Notes: generated by a model not told the origin, from the sequence alone. A stretch of DNA of 64,000 bases from an uncultured Clostridia bacterium (GCA_947589575.1 CANQBM010000004.1:1-64000), one strand, 5' to 3'; counted from the stretch's first letter, positions 43,237 through 53,130 are shown. Translations and numbers: made by a program.

Positions 43237-44985
43237 ATGGAAATGGTAAATTTAAAAATTAACGGCATTGCCGTAAGCGCACCTAAGGGCTCAACTATTT
43301 TAGATGCTGCCCGTCAGACAGGTATTGAAATCCCCACACTCTGCTATATGAAAGATATAAATGAAATCGGCGCCTGCCGTATTTGTATAGTTGAGGCTAA
43401 CGAGGGAAGAGGATTTAAAATTGTTACCTCCTGCGTATACCCTGTATCAGAGGGTATGGAGGTTCTTACAAATACAGAAAAAATACAGAAATACAGGAAA
43501 ACAACACTGGAGCTTATTTTATCGGTTCATGATAAAAACTGTCTTTCCTGCACACGTTCAACAAATTGCGAGCTTCAGAAACTCTGCCGTGACTACGGCG
43601 TTGACAGCTCGGGCTTTGAGGGCGAGAAACCGCATTATGAAAAGGATACAAGCACCGCTCATCTTGTAAGAGATAATAACAAATGTATTCTTTGCAGAAG
43701 ATGCGTTGCAGCCTGCAAACAACAGTATGTCAGCGTAATCGGAGCCAACGACCGCGGTATGGACACTTCAATCGGTCAGCCGTTTGATTTGCCGCTTAAT
43801 AATACGCCTTGTATTTCCTGCGGTCAGTGTACGGCTGTATGTCCTACAGGAGCGCTTACCGAAAGAGATGATACAGACAAGGTGTGGGACGCTCTTGCAG
43901 ACCCTAAAAAGCACGTTGTTGTTCAGACCGCACCTTCAATCCGCGCAACAATCGGCGAATGCTTCGGCATGCCGATAGGCACAAATGTTGAGGGTAAAAT
44001 GGTAGCCGCGCTTCGCAGACTCGGATTTGAAAAGGTATTTGATACAGACTTCGGCGCTGACCTTACAATCGTTGAGGAAGCAAACGAGCTTGTAGAACGT
44101 ATTAAAAACGGAGGCACTCTTCCTATGATTACCTCCTGCTCACCGGGCTGGGTAAAATTCTGTGAATTTTACTATCCTGATTTACTCTCACATTTATCAA
44201 CCTGCAAATCACCGCAGCAAATGGCAGGCGCGGTAATTAAGACATATTACGCTCAGAAAATGGGCATTGACCCAAAAGACATCGTTTGCGTATCAGTTAT
44301 GCCTTGTACCGCAAAGAAATTTGAAATCGGAAGAGATGATCAGTCTGCAGCCGGTGTTCCCGACGTTGATATTGTATTAACAACGAGAGAAGTCAGCAGA
44401 ATGTTTAACAGACTCGGAATTAACTTTGCCGCTCTTCCTGATGAAGAGTTCGACAGTCCTCTCGGCGACGATACAGGCGCTGCCGTTATCTTCGGAGCAA
44501 CAGGCGGCGTTATGGAGGCGGCAGTAAGAACCGCTAACGCGTGGCTTAACGGCTCAACCGAACCGATAGAACTTAAAGCTGTACGCGGTACACAGGGCTT
44601 AAAGGAAACAACAGTAAATCTTAATGGAACAGAGCTTAAGCTTGCCGTAGCATCGGGAGCCGCTGCTGCAAAGGTTGTTATGGACAGCCTAAAGGCAGGT
44701 AATCCCAACGGCTGGGGCTTTATTGAGATTATGGGATGTCCGGGCGGATGCGTAAACGGCGGCGGTCAGCCGATTCAGCCGCAGTATGTACGCGATACTG
44801 TTGACCTTAAGGCTGTTAGGGCAAAGGCTCTTTATGACCAGGATAAGTCAATGACACTTCGTATGTCGCACGAATCCCCTGTCATCAAGAAACTCTATGA
44901 GGAATGGTATGACGGATTCGGCGGTCACAAGGCTCACCACGATCTGCATACTTCATATACTCCGAGAAAAAAATATAAAATATAA
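43237..44985 (+). CDS. hydA: [FeFe]-hydrogenase catalytic subunit, NADH-linked
   Basis: A 582-residue enzyme; ATG 43237 follows AAGGAGGG. Clusters in order: plant-type 2Fe-2S (C36, C47, C50, C66), His-Cys3 4Fe-4S (HDKNC...C), two ferredoxin 4Fe-4S sites (CILCRRCVAAC, CISCGQCTAVCP), then the H-cluster domain. H-cluster motifs are all intact: TSCSPGW (about 299-305), MPCTAKKFE (about 355-363) and GCPGGCVNGGGQP (about 500-512). This is the M3-type core. It reduces protons to H2 in the cytoplasm, using NADH and reduced ferredoxin through HydBC. Confidence 0.96.
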   Translation: MEMVNLKINGIAVSAPKGSTILDAARQTGIEIPTLCYMKDINEIGACRICIVEANEGRGFKIVTSCVYPVSEGMEVLTNTEKIQKYRKTTLELILSVHDKNCLSCTRSTNCELQKLCRDYGVDSSGFEGEKPHYEKDTSTAHLVRDNNKCILCRRCVAACKQQYVSVIGANDRGMDTSIGQPFDLPLNNTPCISCGQCTAVCPTGALTERDDTDKVWDALADPKKHVVVQTAPSIRATIGECFGMPIGTNVEGKMVAALRRLGFEKVFDTDFGADLTIVEEANELVERIKNGGTLPMITSCSPGWVKFCEFYYPDLLSHLSTCKSPQQMAGAVIKTYYAQKMGIDPKDIVCVSVMPCTAKKFEIGRDDQSAAGVPDVDIVLTTREVSRMFNRLGINFAALPDEEFDSPLGDDTGAAVIFGATGGVMEAAVRTANAWLNGSTEPIELKAVRGTQGLKETTVNLNGTELKLAVASGAAAAKVVMDSLKAGNPNGWGFIEIMGCPGGCVNGGGQPIQPQYVRDTVDLKAVRAKALYDQDKSMTLRMSHESPVIKKLYEEWYDGFGGHKAHHDLHTSYTPRKKYKI

Positions 44986-45072
44986 AATAAATTAAAAATA
45001 TTAAATGCTTTCTGACGCAAAGCAGGCGGGTTTTACGCCATCTGACCGAAAGAGCGCAAATAGTTTTAATCT

Positions 45073-45104
45073 AAAACCGCGCCTTTTGAAAGGCGCGGTT
45101 TTTT
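45073..45104 (+). terminator. Terminator of the hydrogenase structural operon
   Basis: AAAACCGCGCCTTT pairs with AAAGGCGCGGTTTT around a 2-nt loop, followed by T's. It lies between hydA and the regulator gene, so maturases may be read through partially or have their own weak promoter. Confidence 0.9.
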
Positions 45105-45119
45105 AATTGAGGTGATATT

Positions 45120-45365
45120 ATGGAAACTCGTGTCGCAGTAATAGGTATAATAGTTGAAAACAGGGAAAGCGCTGCCGCTTTAAACGAAATACTTTCAGAA
45201 TACGGTGATTATATAATAGGAAGAATGGGCGTTCCGTATCGTAAAAGGGACATTAATATTATTTCAGTCGCGGTTGACGCGCCGCAGAATGTTATTAACG
45301 CATTGAGCGGAAAAATAGGAAGGCTTGACGGTGTTTATGCAAAAGCAGCATACAGTAATGTGTAA
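45120..45365 (+). CDS. TM1266-type iron-only hydrogenase system regulator
   Basis: An 81-residue ACT/NikR-C-like protein: VAVIGIIVENRESAAALNEIL (about 5-25), GRMGVPYRKRDINIISVAVDA, then GRLDGVYAKAAYS. The family (hyd_TM1266) accompanies [FeFe]-hydrogenase maturation genes and is thought to regulate them. It has no DNA-binding domain that I can see. ATG 45120 follows GAGGTGAT. Its end overlaps hydE by 8 bases. Confidence 0.9.
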   Translation: METRVAVIGIIVENRESAAALNEILSEYGDYIIGRMGVPYRKRDINIISVAVDAPQNVINALSGKIGRLDGVYAKAAYSNV

Positions 45366-46407
45366 TTCACTGATTGACACCTTGCGTAAGGATACTGTTC
45401 TTTCATTTGATGAATATTTGTTTTTAATTAAGAACAGAGATAAATGTGCCGACTATCTTTACAAAAATGCCTCTCAGGTGCGTGAAAGCGTTTACTCTAA
45501 CAAAATTTATATCAGAGGTCTGATTGAATTTACGAATTACTGCAAAAACAACTGCTTTTACTGCGGAATACGCAGGAACAATAAAAAAGCCGACAGATAC
45601 AGACTGACGGCAGAGGAAATATTGAGCTGTGCCGACTACGGCTACAATCTCGGCTTTCGCACCTTTGTACTACAGGGCGGTGAAGACGCATACTATTCTG
45701 ACGAGATGCTTTGTGATATTGTAAGGCAATTAAAAGGAAAGTATCCCGACTGCGCCGTGACACTTTCGCTCGGCGAACGAAGCTTTGAAAGCTACAAAGA
45801 GCTTAAAAACGCGGGAGCAGACAGGTACTTACTTCGCCACGAGACTGCCGACCCTAAGCATTACGGCAAACTGCACCCTTGTGAAATGAGCTATAAAAAC
45901 AGGCTTGAATGTCTTGAAAATCTCAAAACGCTCGGCTATCAGGTCGGGGCAGGCTTTATGGTCGGTTCACCGTTTCAGACTGAGGAAAATCTTGCCGGAG
46001 AACTCTTATTCTTAAAAAGACTTAAACCTCATATGGTAGGCATAGGACCGTTCATTTCTCATAAGGACACCCCTTTTTACAATCAGCCCTCGGGCACGGC
46101 GGAACTTACACTCTTTATGCTCGGACTCGTACGGCTGACACTTCCCTATGCGCTTTTACCCGCCACAACCGCTTTGGGAACTATTGATAATTCAGGAAGA
46201 GAAAAAGGGATTTTGGCAGGCGCAAATGTTCTTATGCCTAATCTGTCACCTATTGATGTCAGAAGAAAGTATATGCTTTATGATAATAAAATCTGCACCG
46301 GCGACGAGGCGGCGCAGTGTATTGAATGTTTAAAAAGAAGAATAAGCGCCACAGGCTGTGAAATTGAAATCAGCCGCGGCGACTGTAAAGGAGAAAATAA
46401 TGGCTGA
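45358..46407 (+). CDS. hydE: [FeFe]-hydrogenase H-cluster radical SAM maturase HydE
   Basis: A 349-residue radical SAM enzyme (T. maritima HydE has 348). The cluster motif CKNNCFYC lies at about 61-68, followed by the YRLTAEEIL helix and the TFVLQGGED strand. It acts with HydG to build the diiron subcluster. ATG 45358 overlaps the regulator stop; an in-frame ATG at 45337 is possible. It overlaps hydG by 8 bases, a coupled cassette. Confidence 0.93.
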   Translation: MCNSLIDTLRKDTVLSFDEYLFLIKNRDKCADYLYKNASQVRESVYSNKIYIRGLIEFTNYCKNNCFYCGIRRNNKKADRYRLTAEEILSCADYGYNLGFRTFVLQGGEDAYYSDEMLCDIVRQLKGKYPDCAVTLSLGERSFESYKELKNAGADRYLLRHETADPKHYGKLHPCEMSYKNRLECLENLKTLGYQVGAGFMVGSPFQTEENLAGELLFLKRLKPHMVGIGPFISHKDTPFYNQPSGTAELTLFMLGLVRLTLPYALLPATTALGTIDNSGREKGILAGANVLMPNLSPIDVRRKYMLYDNKICTGDEAAQCIECLKRRISATGCEIEISRGDCKGENNG

Positions 46408-47821
46408 ATATAATCCTAAATCACTTGTTGCGGAGGAATTCATAAACGATGAAGAAATCAAAGCAACTCTTAAATACGCAGATGAAAACAAGGACAACAT
46501 TGAACTTATTGACAAAATAATTGCGAAAGCAAAGCTTCGCAAAGGACTTAATCACAGGGAGGCAAGTGTTCTGCTTGCCTGTGAAAACAAGGACAAAATC
46601 AATGAAATATACGATTTGGCAGAGCAGATAAAAAAGGATTTTTACGGCAACAGAATAGTTATGTTTGCTCCGCTTTATCTTTCAAACTACTGCGTAAACG
46701 GCTGTCTTTACTGCCCGTACCATTTAAAAAACAAGCACATTGCGCGTAAAAAGCTCACTCAGGAGGAGGTAGCCAAAGAGGTTATCGCTCTTCAGGATAT
46801 GGGACACAAGCGCCTTGCAATCGAGGCAGGAGAAGACCCTGTCAATAATCCTATTGAATATATACTTGAATGTATAAAAACTATTTATTCAATAAAACAC
46901 AAAAACGGAGCTATCAGAAGAGTTAATGTAAATATTGCCGCTACAACTGTTGAAAACTATAAAAAGCTGAAGGATGCCGGTATCGGCACATACATTCTCT
47001 TTCAGGAAACATATCACAAGGAAAGCTACGAATACCTCCACCCGACAGGTCCTAAGCACAATTACGCTTATCATACAGAGGCGATGGACAGGGCTATGGA
47101 AGGCGGTATCGACGATGTTGGTATCGGCGTGCTTTTCGGACTTGACAAATACCGTTATGAGTTCGCAGGGCTTTTGATGCACGCGGAGCATCTTGAGGCT
47201 GTTCACGGCGTAGGTCCGCACACTATCAGCGTTCCCCGTGTTAAAAGAGCGGACGATATTGACCCTTCGGATTTTGATAACTCCCTCAGTGATGAAATAT
47301 TCTGCAAAATCGCGGCGTGCATAAGAATAGCCGTTCCGTACACGGGTATGATTATATCCACCCGTGAAACACCGCAGGTGCGCGAGGAGATTATACGTCT
47401 CGGCGTAAGCCAGATAAGCGGAGGCTCACGTACTTCTGTCGGCGGATACTGCGAGGAGGAAAGACCTCACGATACCGAGCAGTTTGACGTTTCCGACAAC
47501 AGAACGCTCGACGAGGTCGTAAACTGGCTTATGAGAGCGGGATATATTCCGTCCTTCTGCACAGCGTGCTACAGAGAAGGCAGAACAGGCGATAGATTTA
47601 TGAGTCTTTGCAAATCAGGTCAGATTCAAAACTGCTGCCACCCTAACGCGCTTATGACACTCAAGGAATTTCTTATGGATTACGCAAGCGAGGACACACG
47701 CAAAATAGGCGAAGCGCTTATTGAAAAAGAAATTGACAATATCGGTAAAGATAAGGTTAAGGACATTGTAAGAGAAAGACTTATCAAAATAGAAAACGGT
47801 GAAAGAGATTTTCGCTTTTAG
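46400..47821 (+). CDS. hydG: [FeFe]-hydrogenase H-cluster radical SAM maturase HydG
   Basis: A 473-residue tyrosine lyase that splits tyrosine with SAM to supply CO and CN for the H-cluster. ATG 46400 follows AAAGGAG inside the hydE end. The radical SAM motif CVNGCLYC lies at about 97-104, and the C-terminal auxiliary-cluster Cys are in CTACYREGR and the later CKSGQIQNCC (about 393-416). GVGPHTISVPRV and GGSRTSVGGY are typical HydG blocks. Full length. Confidence 0.95.
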   Translation: MAEYNPKSLVAEEFINDEEIKATLKYADENKDNIELIDKIIAKAKLRKGLNHREASVLLACENKDKINEIYDLAEQIKKDFYGNRIVMFAPLYLSNYCVNGCLYCPYHLKNKHIARKKLTQEEVAKEVIALQDMGHKRLAIEAGEDPVNNPIEYILECIKTIYSIKHKNGAIRRVNVNIAATTVENYKKLKDAGIGTYILFQETYHKESYEYLHPTGPKHNYAYHTEAMDRAMEGGIDDVGIGVLFGLDKYRYEFAGLLMHAEHLEAVHGVGPHTISVPRVKRADDIDPSDFDNSLSDEIFCKIAACIRIAVPYTGMIISTRETPQVREEIIRLGVSQISGGSRTSVGGYCEEERPHDTEQFDVSDNRTLDEVVNWLMRAGYIPSFCTACYREGRTGDRFMSLCKSGQIQNCCHPNALMTLKEFLMDYASEDTRKIGEALIEKEIDNIGKDKVKDIVRERLIKIENGERDFRF

Positions 47822-47839
47822 CTTTAATGAGGTGAATTT

Positions 47840-49033
47840 ATGGGACTAAACGATACCCCCTCGGCTGAAAGACTGCATATAGGCTTTTTCGGGTGCAGAA
47901 ACGCGGGAAAAAGCAGTCTTGTAAACGCTGTTACAGGGCAGGATTTATCAGTTGTAAGCGATGTTAAGGGAACAACTACGGACCCTGTTAAAAAGGCCAT
48001 GGAGCTTTTACCTCTCGGACCTGTTATTATTATTGACACGCCCGGGTATGACGATGAGGGAGCTTTAGGGAAAAAAAGAGTTGAGTCAACAAAAAAAGTT
48101 TTGAGAAGCTGTGATATAGCTGTTCTTGTATCCGAGGCTGACAGAAAACTTAACAAAACAGAACATGAACTTATCTCTCTTTTTAAGGAAAGAAACATAC
48201 CTTTTTTAATTGCAAAGAATAAGGTTGACATTTCTGTTTCCCCAGCCGTCAATGAAAAAAATACAATATACACAAGCGCTTTGAATAAAACGGGCATAGA
48301 GGAACTTAAAAATGCTATCGGCGCAAGCGTTAAGGATAAATCTAAGAAAATAAATTATGTAGGTGATTTAATTAAGGCAAACGATATTGTCGTACTCGTG
48401 ACGCCGATTGACTCCGCAGCCCCAAAGGGAAGAATGATTCTGCCCCAGCAGCAAGCAATCCGTGATATTCTTGATTTCGGTGCTGTATCCGTAGTTACAA
48501 AGGAAACGGAGCTTGAATATACGCTCAATGCGCTTTCCAAATCCCCTGCCCTTGTCATTACGGATTCACAGGCTTTCAAGCAGGTCAGCAAAATCGTGCC
48601 CGATGAAATTCCTCTGACATCATTTTCAATTTTAATGGCACGGTACAAAGGATTTCTCAACACGGCTGTAGAGGGAGTCAAGGCGCTTGACAACTTAAAG
48701 GACGGCTCGCGTGTGCTGATAAGCGAGGGGTGTACTCACCACCGACAGTGTAACGATATAGGAACGGTTAAAATGCCGAAATGGTTAAAAAATTATACCG
48801 GCGCGGATTTAATCCTTGAATGGAGCAGTGGAAACGGATTTCCTGAAAATCTTAAGGATTATGATATGGTTATTCACTGCGGAGGATGTATGCTTAATGA
48901 CAATGAAATGAAATACAGAATGGAAACAGCGCAAAAGCAGGGAGTTCCTTTTACAAATTACGGAACTGTCATTGCATATATGCAGGGTATACTCAAACGA
49001 AGCCTTGCGCCGATTCCGGATATAGATTTCTAA
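47840..49033 (+). CDS. hydF: [FeFe]-hydrogenase maturation GTPase HydF
   Basis: A 397-residue GTPase scaffold that carries the diiron precursor to HydA. G1 is GCRNAGKSS (about 14-22), G3 is DTPGYDD (about 66-72), G4 is NKVD (about 124-127). The C-terminal 4Fe-4S ligands are in CTHH (about 298-301) and HCGGC (about 347-351). ATG 47840 follows GAGGTG 18 bases after hydG. It completes the set E-G-F in one coupled operon. Confidence 0.95.
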   Translation: MGLNDTPSAERLHIGFFGCRNAGKSSLVNAVTGQDLSVVSDVKGTTTDPVKKAMELLPLGPVIIIDTPGYDDEGALGKKRVESTKKVLRSCDIAVLVSEADRKLNKTEHELISLFKERNIPFLIAKNKVDISVSPAVNEKNTIYTSALNKTGIEELKNAIGASVKDKSKKINYVGDLIKANDIVVLVTPIDSAAPKGRMILPQQQAIRDILDFGAVSVVTKETELEYTLNALSKSPALVITDSQAFKQVSKIVPDEIPLTSFSILMARYKGFLNTAVEGVKALDNLKDGSRVLISEGCTHHRQCNDIGTVKMPKWLKNYTGADLILEWSSGNGFPENLKDYDMVIHCGGCMLNDNEMKYRMETAQKQGVPFTNYGTVIAYMQGILKRSLAPIPDIDF

Positions 49034-49034
49034 T

Positions 49035-49072
49035 AGCAAAGAGCAGGTTAAAAAACCTGCTCTTTGCTTATT
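49035..49072 (+). terminator. Terminator of the maturase operon
   Basis: AGCAAAGAGCAGGTT (49035-49049) pairs perfectly with AACCTGCTCTTTGCT (49054-49068). Confidence 0.9.
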
Positions 49073-49099
49073 GTGTTTAGCATTATTTATAGTTTTTTA

Positions 49100-49396
49100 T
49101 TATATAAATTCAGGAAGATAATCGCCGTGGGCGTCAATCAGCTCGTCACACATTCTGATGATTGTATCTATATCAAGCTCGCTTGATGTATGGGGGTCAA
49201 GCATTGCCGCCGATACCGAGAGTATCTCCTATCGTTTGCCTAAGTCCGTATTTTTTGGAATTTCAAAGTCGATAATCATAGACGGGTCATAACCTCCGAC
49301 CTGAATTGCATTAATTACAAATGACGCGTCCTTCTAATATTTCTTACAAAGACAGTACTGCCAGCACCCATAAAAGTAATTTTTATTATATTGTCA
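49100..49396 (-). pseudogene. melA: GH4 alpha-galactosidase (MelA-like), three fused scraps
   Basis: Minus-strand reading recovers three conserved GH4 blocks in correct order with most of the gene deleted: the NAD-binding start KITFMGAGSTVFVRNI (49350-49384), a block FVINAIQVGGYDPSMIIDFE then KKYGLRQTIGDTLGIGG (about 49205-49310), and the C-terminus AMLDPHTSSELDID ending HGDYLPEF at TAA 49100. The middle block also needs one extra A in a run near 49240. A full GH4 has about 430 codons; under 100 remain. Outside this, 49397-49541 shows only AT-rich spacer before the next SD. Confidence 0.75.
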
Positions 49397-49541
49397 CCCC
49401 GTATTTTATTTAAATTTATAGGTTAATTTTAAATTTGATATTCAATTCATTTCATTAATATGATATTATGAGGTTGTCAATATGAAGTTTACCATATAAT
49501 CCTGATTATGTAAACAGATATTGTTTAAAAAGGAGGCTTTT

Positions 49542-51020
49542 ATGACAAAACAGGAATATTTTAATCAAATAACTAATGTTATAAAAAACGGCAAATACAA
49601 GGACAACTGGGAGTCGCTCTCACATCACAAAACACCCGAATGGTTTGCAAAAGATAAGTTTGGCATTTTTATTCATTTCGGCATTTACAGTGTGCCAGCG
49701 TTTGGAAACGAATGGTATTCAAGAGCGATGTATGACAAAAACGAGAGAGAATTTGAACATCATATCAAAACCTACGGCTCTCAGGACAAATTCGGTTACA
49801 AGGATTTTATTCCCATGTTTACCGCTGAACGCTTCAATGCTGATGAATGGGCTGAACTGTTCAAAAAATCAGGCGCAAAATATGTTATGCCTGTTGCCGA
49901 GCACCACGACGGCTTTGCGATGTATGAAACGGAATTTAACCGCTGGAACGCAAAAAATATGGGCCCTTGCCGGGATATTGTCGGTGATTTGAAAAAAGCC
50001 TGTAAGAAAAACGATCTTGTATTCTGCGCATCGTCACACAGGGCGGAACACTACTTTTTTATGAATATGGGCAGAACCTTTGACAGTGATGTAAACAGTG
50101 AAGAGTTTAGCGATTTCTATGGACCTGCATTCTACTGCCCTGAATTTGACGGCGGTACAATCCACAGGACAACGGCAGACACATACTCTCGCGGCGCAAG
50201 CAAAGAATGGCTTGAGGACTGGCTTGTACGCACATGTGAAATTATAGATAAATATAAGCCAAAAATTTTATATTTTGACTGGTGGATTCATAATCATTCT
50301 TTTAAACCATATTTGAAAATGCTTGCGGCATATTATTACAACAGAGCGGAGGAATGGGGAGAAGAAGTAACAATCAACTATAAGCATGAGGCGTTTCCCC
50401 CGACTGTGGCAACCTTTGATGTTGAGCGCGGAGCGCTTATAGATATTTCACCTGTCCCGTGGCAGACAGATACCGCAATCGGCAAAAAATCGTGGGGATA
50501 TATTAAAGATAACGAATATAAGCCTACCCGTCAGATAATCTGTGATTTGATAGATATTGTCAGCAAAAACGGCAATCTCCTACTCAACGTAGGTCCAAAG
50601 CCTGACGGCACGATTTCAGAAGAGGAAACAAAAGTCCTGCTTGAAATCGGTGAATGGCTCAAAGCAAACGGAGAGGGAATCTACGGCACTACCTTTTGGA
50701 AACAGTTCGGCGAAGGAAAGGTTAACGCAGAAGAAGGCTTTTTCAAAGATTATAACGAGAAAAAATATACTTTTGAAGATTTTAGATTTACATATAAAAA
50801 AGGCTGTGTCTACGCGTTTCAAATGAAACCCGACGGAAACAACGTGAAAATTAAAGCCTTTGCAAAGCATACACAGCACGACTTCTTGGTTAACTGCGTT
50901 ACTCTGCTGTCAACAGGCGAATCAATAAACTTTGAAAGAACAGAAAACGAAATGATTATAAAGGCAAATGAGCATTTTAAATCAGATAAACCGATTTGCT
51001 TTAAAATAGAAATAGATTAG
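49542..51020 (+). CDS. GH29 alpha-L-fucosidase
   Basis: A 492-residue cytoplasmic GH29 enzyme (no signal peptide); ATG 49542 follows AAGGAGG. The family opening TPEWFAKDKFGIFIHFGIYS is at about 30-49, AEHHDGFAMY near 117-126, and the nucleophile Asp is in LYFDWW (about 243-248). The GNLLLNVGPKPDGTI segment and C-terminal beta-sandwich are present. It would release alpha-linked L-fucose from imported oligosaccharides. Confidence 0.9.
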   Translation: MTKQEYFNQITNVIKNGKYKDNWESLSHHKTPEWFAKDKFGIFIHFGIYSVPAFGNEWYSRAMYDKNEREFEHHIKTYGSQDKFGYKDFIPMFTAERFNADEWAELFKKSGAKYVMPVAEHHDGFAMYETEFNRWNAKNMGPCRDIVGDLKKACKKNDLVFCASSHRAEHYFFMNMGRTFDSDVNSEEFSDFYGPAFYCPEFDGGTIHRTTADTYSRGASKEWLEDWLVRTCEIIDKYKPKILYFDWWIHNHSFKPYLKMLAAYYYNRAEEWGEEVTINYKHEAFPPTVATFDVERGALIDISPVPWQTDTAIGKKSWGYIKDNEYKPTRQIICDLIDIVSKNGNLLLNVGPKPDGTISEEETKVLLEIGEWLKANGEGIYGTTFWKQFGEGKVNAEEGFFKDYNEKKYTFEDFRFTYKKGCVYAFQMKPDGNNVKIKAFAKHTQHDFLVNCVTLLSTGESINFERTENEMIIKANEHFKSDKPICFKIEID

Positions 51021-51076
51021 TCAGATTTACCGCAATATTATAACCTGTAAAAAATAATAAAAAACAAGGAAACCGG

Positions 51077-53035
51077 ATGGTGATGAAAATGAGAAATACC
51101 ATTATAAATAAAAATGAAATTTTATTTTCAAGATGCGGAGAACTTATCCGCATAACTCCGTGTCACAATAATTCAATACGTTTTCAGGCTTTCCCTGACT
51201 GCAAAATAATCGACGAGGATTTCACCTTAATACCGCAAAAAGCCGATGCCGAAATTGTTGAAGATGAAAACGCAGTTTCAATGACTGTCGGCAATCTTAC
51301 AATTAAATTAGAGAGAAACGGCAAGGTTACATATTATCGTAACGATAAAGTAATTTTAGAGGAAAAGCCTGAGCTTACCTTCAACGGCGGTTTTCGTCAT
51401 TATGAAAACAAATCAAGCGGTCTTTGGTCCGCCCGTGTTACATTTAAAAGCGTTGAGGGCGAGCATTTTTACGGACTCGGTCACGAGGCAAGCAACCGTT
51501 TTGATTTAAAAGGGTGTTCCTTTGATATACGCAATGTCAATGCAAAATGCACTATACCGTTTGTTTATTCCTCCCTCGGATACGGTTTTTTATGGAACAA
51601 TCCCGCTGTCGGCAATGTTGAGCTGTCATATAACAGGACACGCTGGAGTGTCCTGTCTACGAAAAGAATCGACTATGCAGTCATAGGCGGAACACCCAAA
51701 GAGATTGCAAACGCTCTTGCGGATTTGACGGGTCACGCTCCTGTTATGCCCCGCTGGGCAACAGGCTTTTGGCAAAGCCGTTTGAGATACGAAACGCAGG
51801 AGGGACTCCTTGAGGTTGCCCGAAGATATAAAAAAGAAAACATTCCGCTCTCCGCGATTGTTGCAGACTATTTTCACTGGACAGAGCAGGGAGACTATAA
51901 ATTCGACCCTGCTTATTGGCAGGACATCAAGGCTATGACAGACGAGCTTCACAAGATGAATACAAAGCTCGTAGTTTCAATGTGGCCTACAATTAACGGC
52001 AACAGTGAAAATTATTCATATATGCGTGATAACAATATGCTTATCCGCACCACCGCAGGCTCAGACAGGGTGTTTAGTTTCTACGGCTGGCAGGCTGAAA
52101 TTGATGTTACAAACCCCGCTACACGCGCGTTTGTATGGAGCAGACTTAAGGAGAATTACATAGATAACGGCGTTGACGCTCTCTGGTTTGACGAGGCCGA
52201 ACCTGAAATTCACCCCGAAAACTTTGATTATTTAATCTTTCATAAAGGAGGCGGAGGCGAAACTGCGCTTCTTTATCCGTACTATTATTCAAAATTAGCT
52301 TATGACGGTTTTAAATCAATCGGAATTGACAATCCCGTAACGCTTACCCGATGCGCTTATCTCGGCAGTCAAAAGTTCGGAGCTCTTGTATGGTCGGGCG
52401 ATATTCCGTCAACCTTTGAAAGCTTATGCGCTCAGGTAAAAGCGGGGCTTAATATGGCTATGTGCGGTATTCCCTGGTGGAACACGGATATAGGCGGTTT
52501 TTACGGGGGAGATACTAAAAGCGAAGAATTCAGGGAACTCATTGTCAGGTGGTTTCAGTATGGTGTTTTTTCACCTGTTATGCGTCTGCACGGAAACCGA
52601 AACCGCCACGGTAAAAAGAATGATGTCAAGGAGCCGTCGGGCGATCCTAACGAGCTTTGGAGCTTTGGCGAAAAAAACTTTAAAATTTTGAAAGAGCTTG
52701 TATTTTTAAGGGAGAGGCTGAGACCGTATATTGAGCATCATATGAAAATCGCCTCCGAAAAAGGCTATCCTGTTATGCGCCCGATGTTTTTTGATTATCC
52801 CGATGATAAAATTTGTTATACACTCGGCGAGCAGTATATGTTTGGCGATGACATTTTATTTGCTCCGATTGTAAACCAGGGACAAACAAATAAAAAGGTT
52901 TATCTTCCCGAAGGAGAATGGGTGCTGACTAAAAACAAGAAGACATACACAGAGGGCTGGCACGAAATATCAGCCGAAATTGATGAATTTATTGCCTTTG
53001 TAAAACAAGGCGCGGATGTTATAAACTGCTTTTGA
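51077..53035 (+). CDS. GH31 alpha-glucosidase/alpha-xylosidase, second copy
   Basis: A 652-residue cytoplasmic GH31 enzyme; ATG 51077 follows AAGGAA, with an in-frame ATG at 51083 as alternative. The nucleophile Asp is in LWFDEAEPE (D at about 372) and the acid/base Asp in WSGDIPST (about 440). The N-domain has FYGLGHEASNRFD and the C-domain QYMFGDDILFAPIV. It is shorter than the copy at 22708 and of a different subgroup (WFDEAE rather than KTDFGE). It lies between GH29 and GH51, 56 bases after the former. Confidence 0.88.
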   Translation: MVMKMRNTIINKNEILFSRCGELIRITPCHNNSIRFQAFPDCKIIDEDFTLIPQKADAEIVEDENAVSMTVGNLTIKLERNGKVTYYRNDKVILEEKPELTFNGGFRHYENKSSGLWSARVTFKSVEGEHFYGLGHEASNRFDLKGCSFDIRNVNAKCTIPFVYSSLGYGFLWNNPAVGNVELSYNRTRWSVLSTKRIDYAVIGGTPKEIANALADLTGHAPVMPRWATGFWQSRLRYETQEGLLEVARRYKKENIPLSAIVADYFHWTEQGDYKFDPAYWQDIKAMTDELHKMNTKLVVSMWPTINGNSENYSYMRDNNMLIRTTAGSDRVFSFYGWQAEIDVTNPATRAFVWSRLKENYIDNGVDALWFDEAEPEIHPENFDYLIFHKGGGGETALLYPYYYSKLAYDGFKSIGIDNPVTLTRCAYLGSQKFGALVWSGDIPSTFESLCAQVKAGLNMAMCGIPWWNTDIGGFYGGDTKSEEFRELIVRWFQYGVFSPVMRLHGNRNRHGKKNDVKEPSGDPNELWSFGEKNFKILKELVFLRERLRPYIEHHMKIASEKGYPVMRPMFFDYPDDKICYTLGEQYMFGDDILFAPIVNQGQTNKKVYLPEGEWVLTKNKKTYTEGWHEISAEIDEFIAFVKQGADVINCF

Positions 53036-53130
53036 TTTACCTTATATTCATCTTTTAAGTAATTATTGTTGTTTTAAATAATATATCTATGATAAGATAA
53101 AGTATAAAATTTATTGAAAGGGTTTTGATT

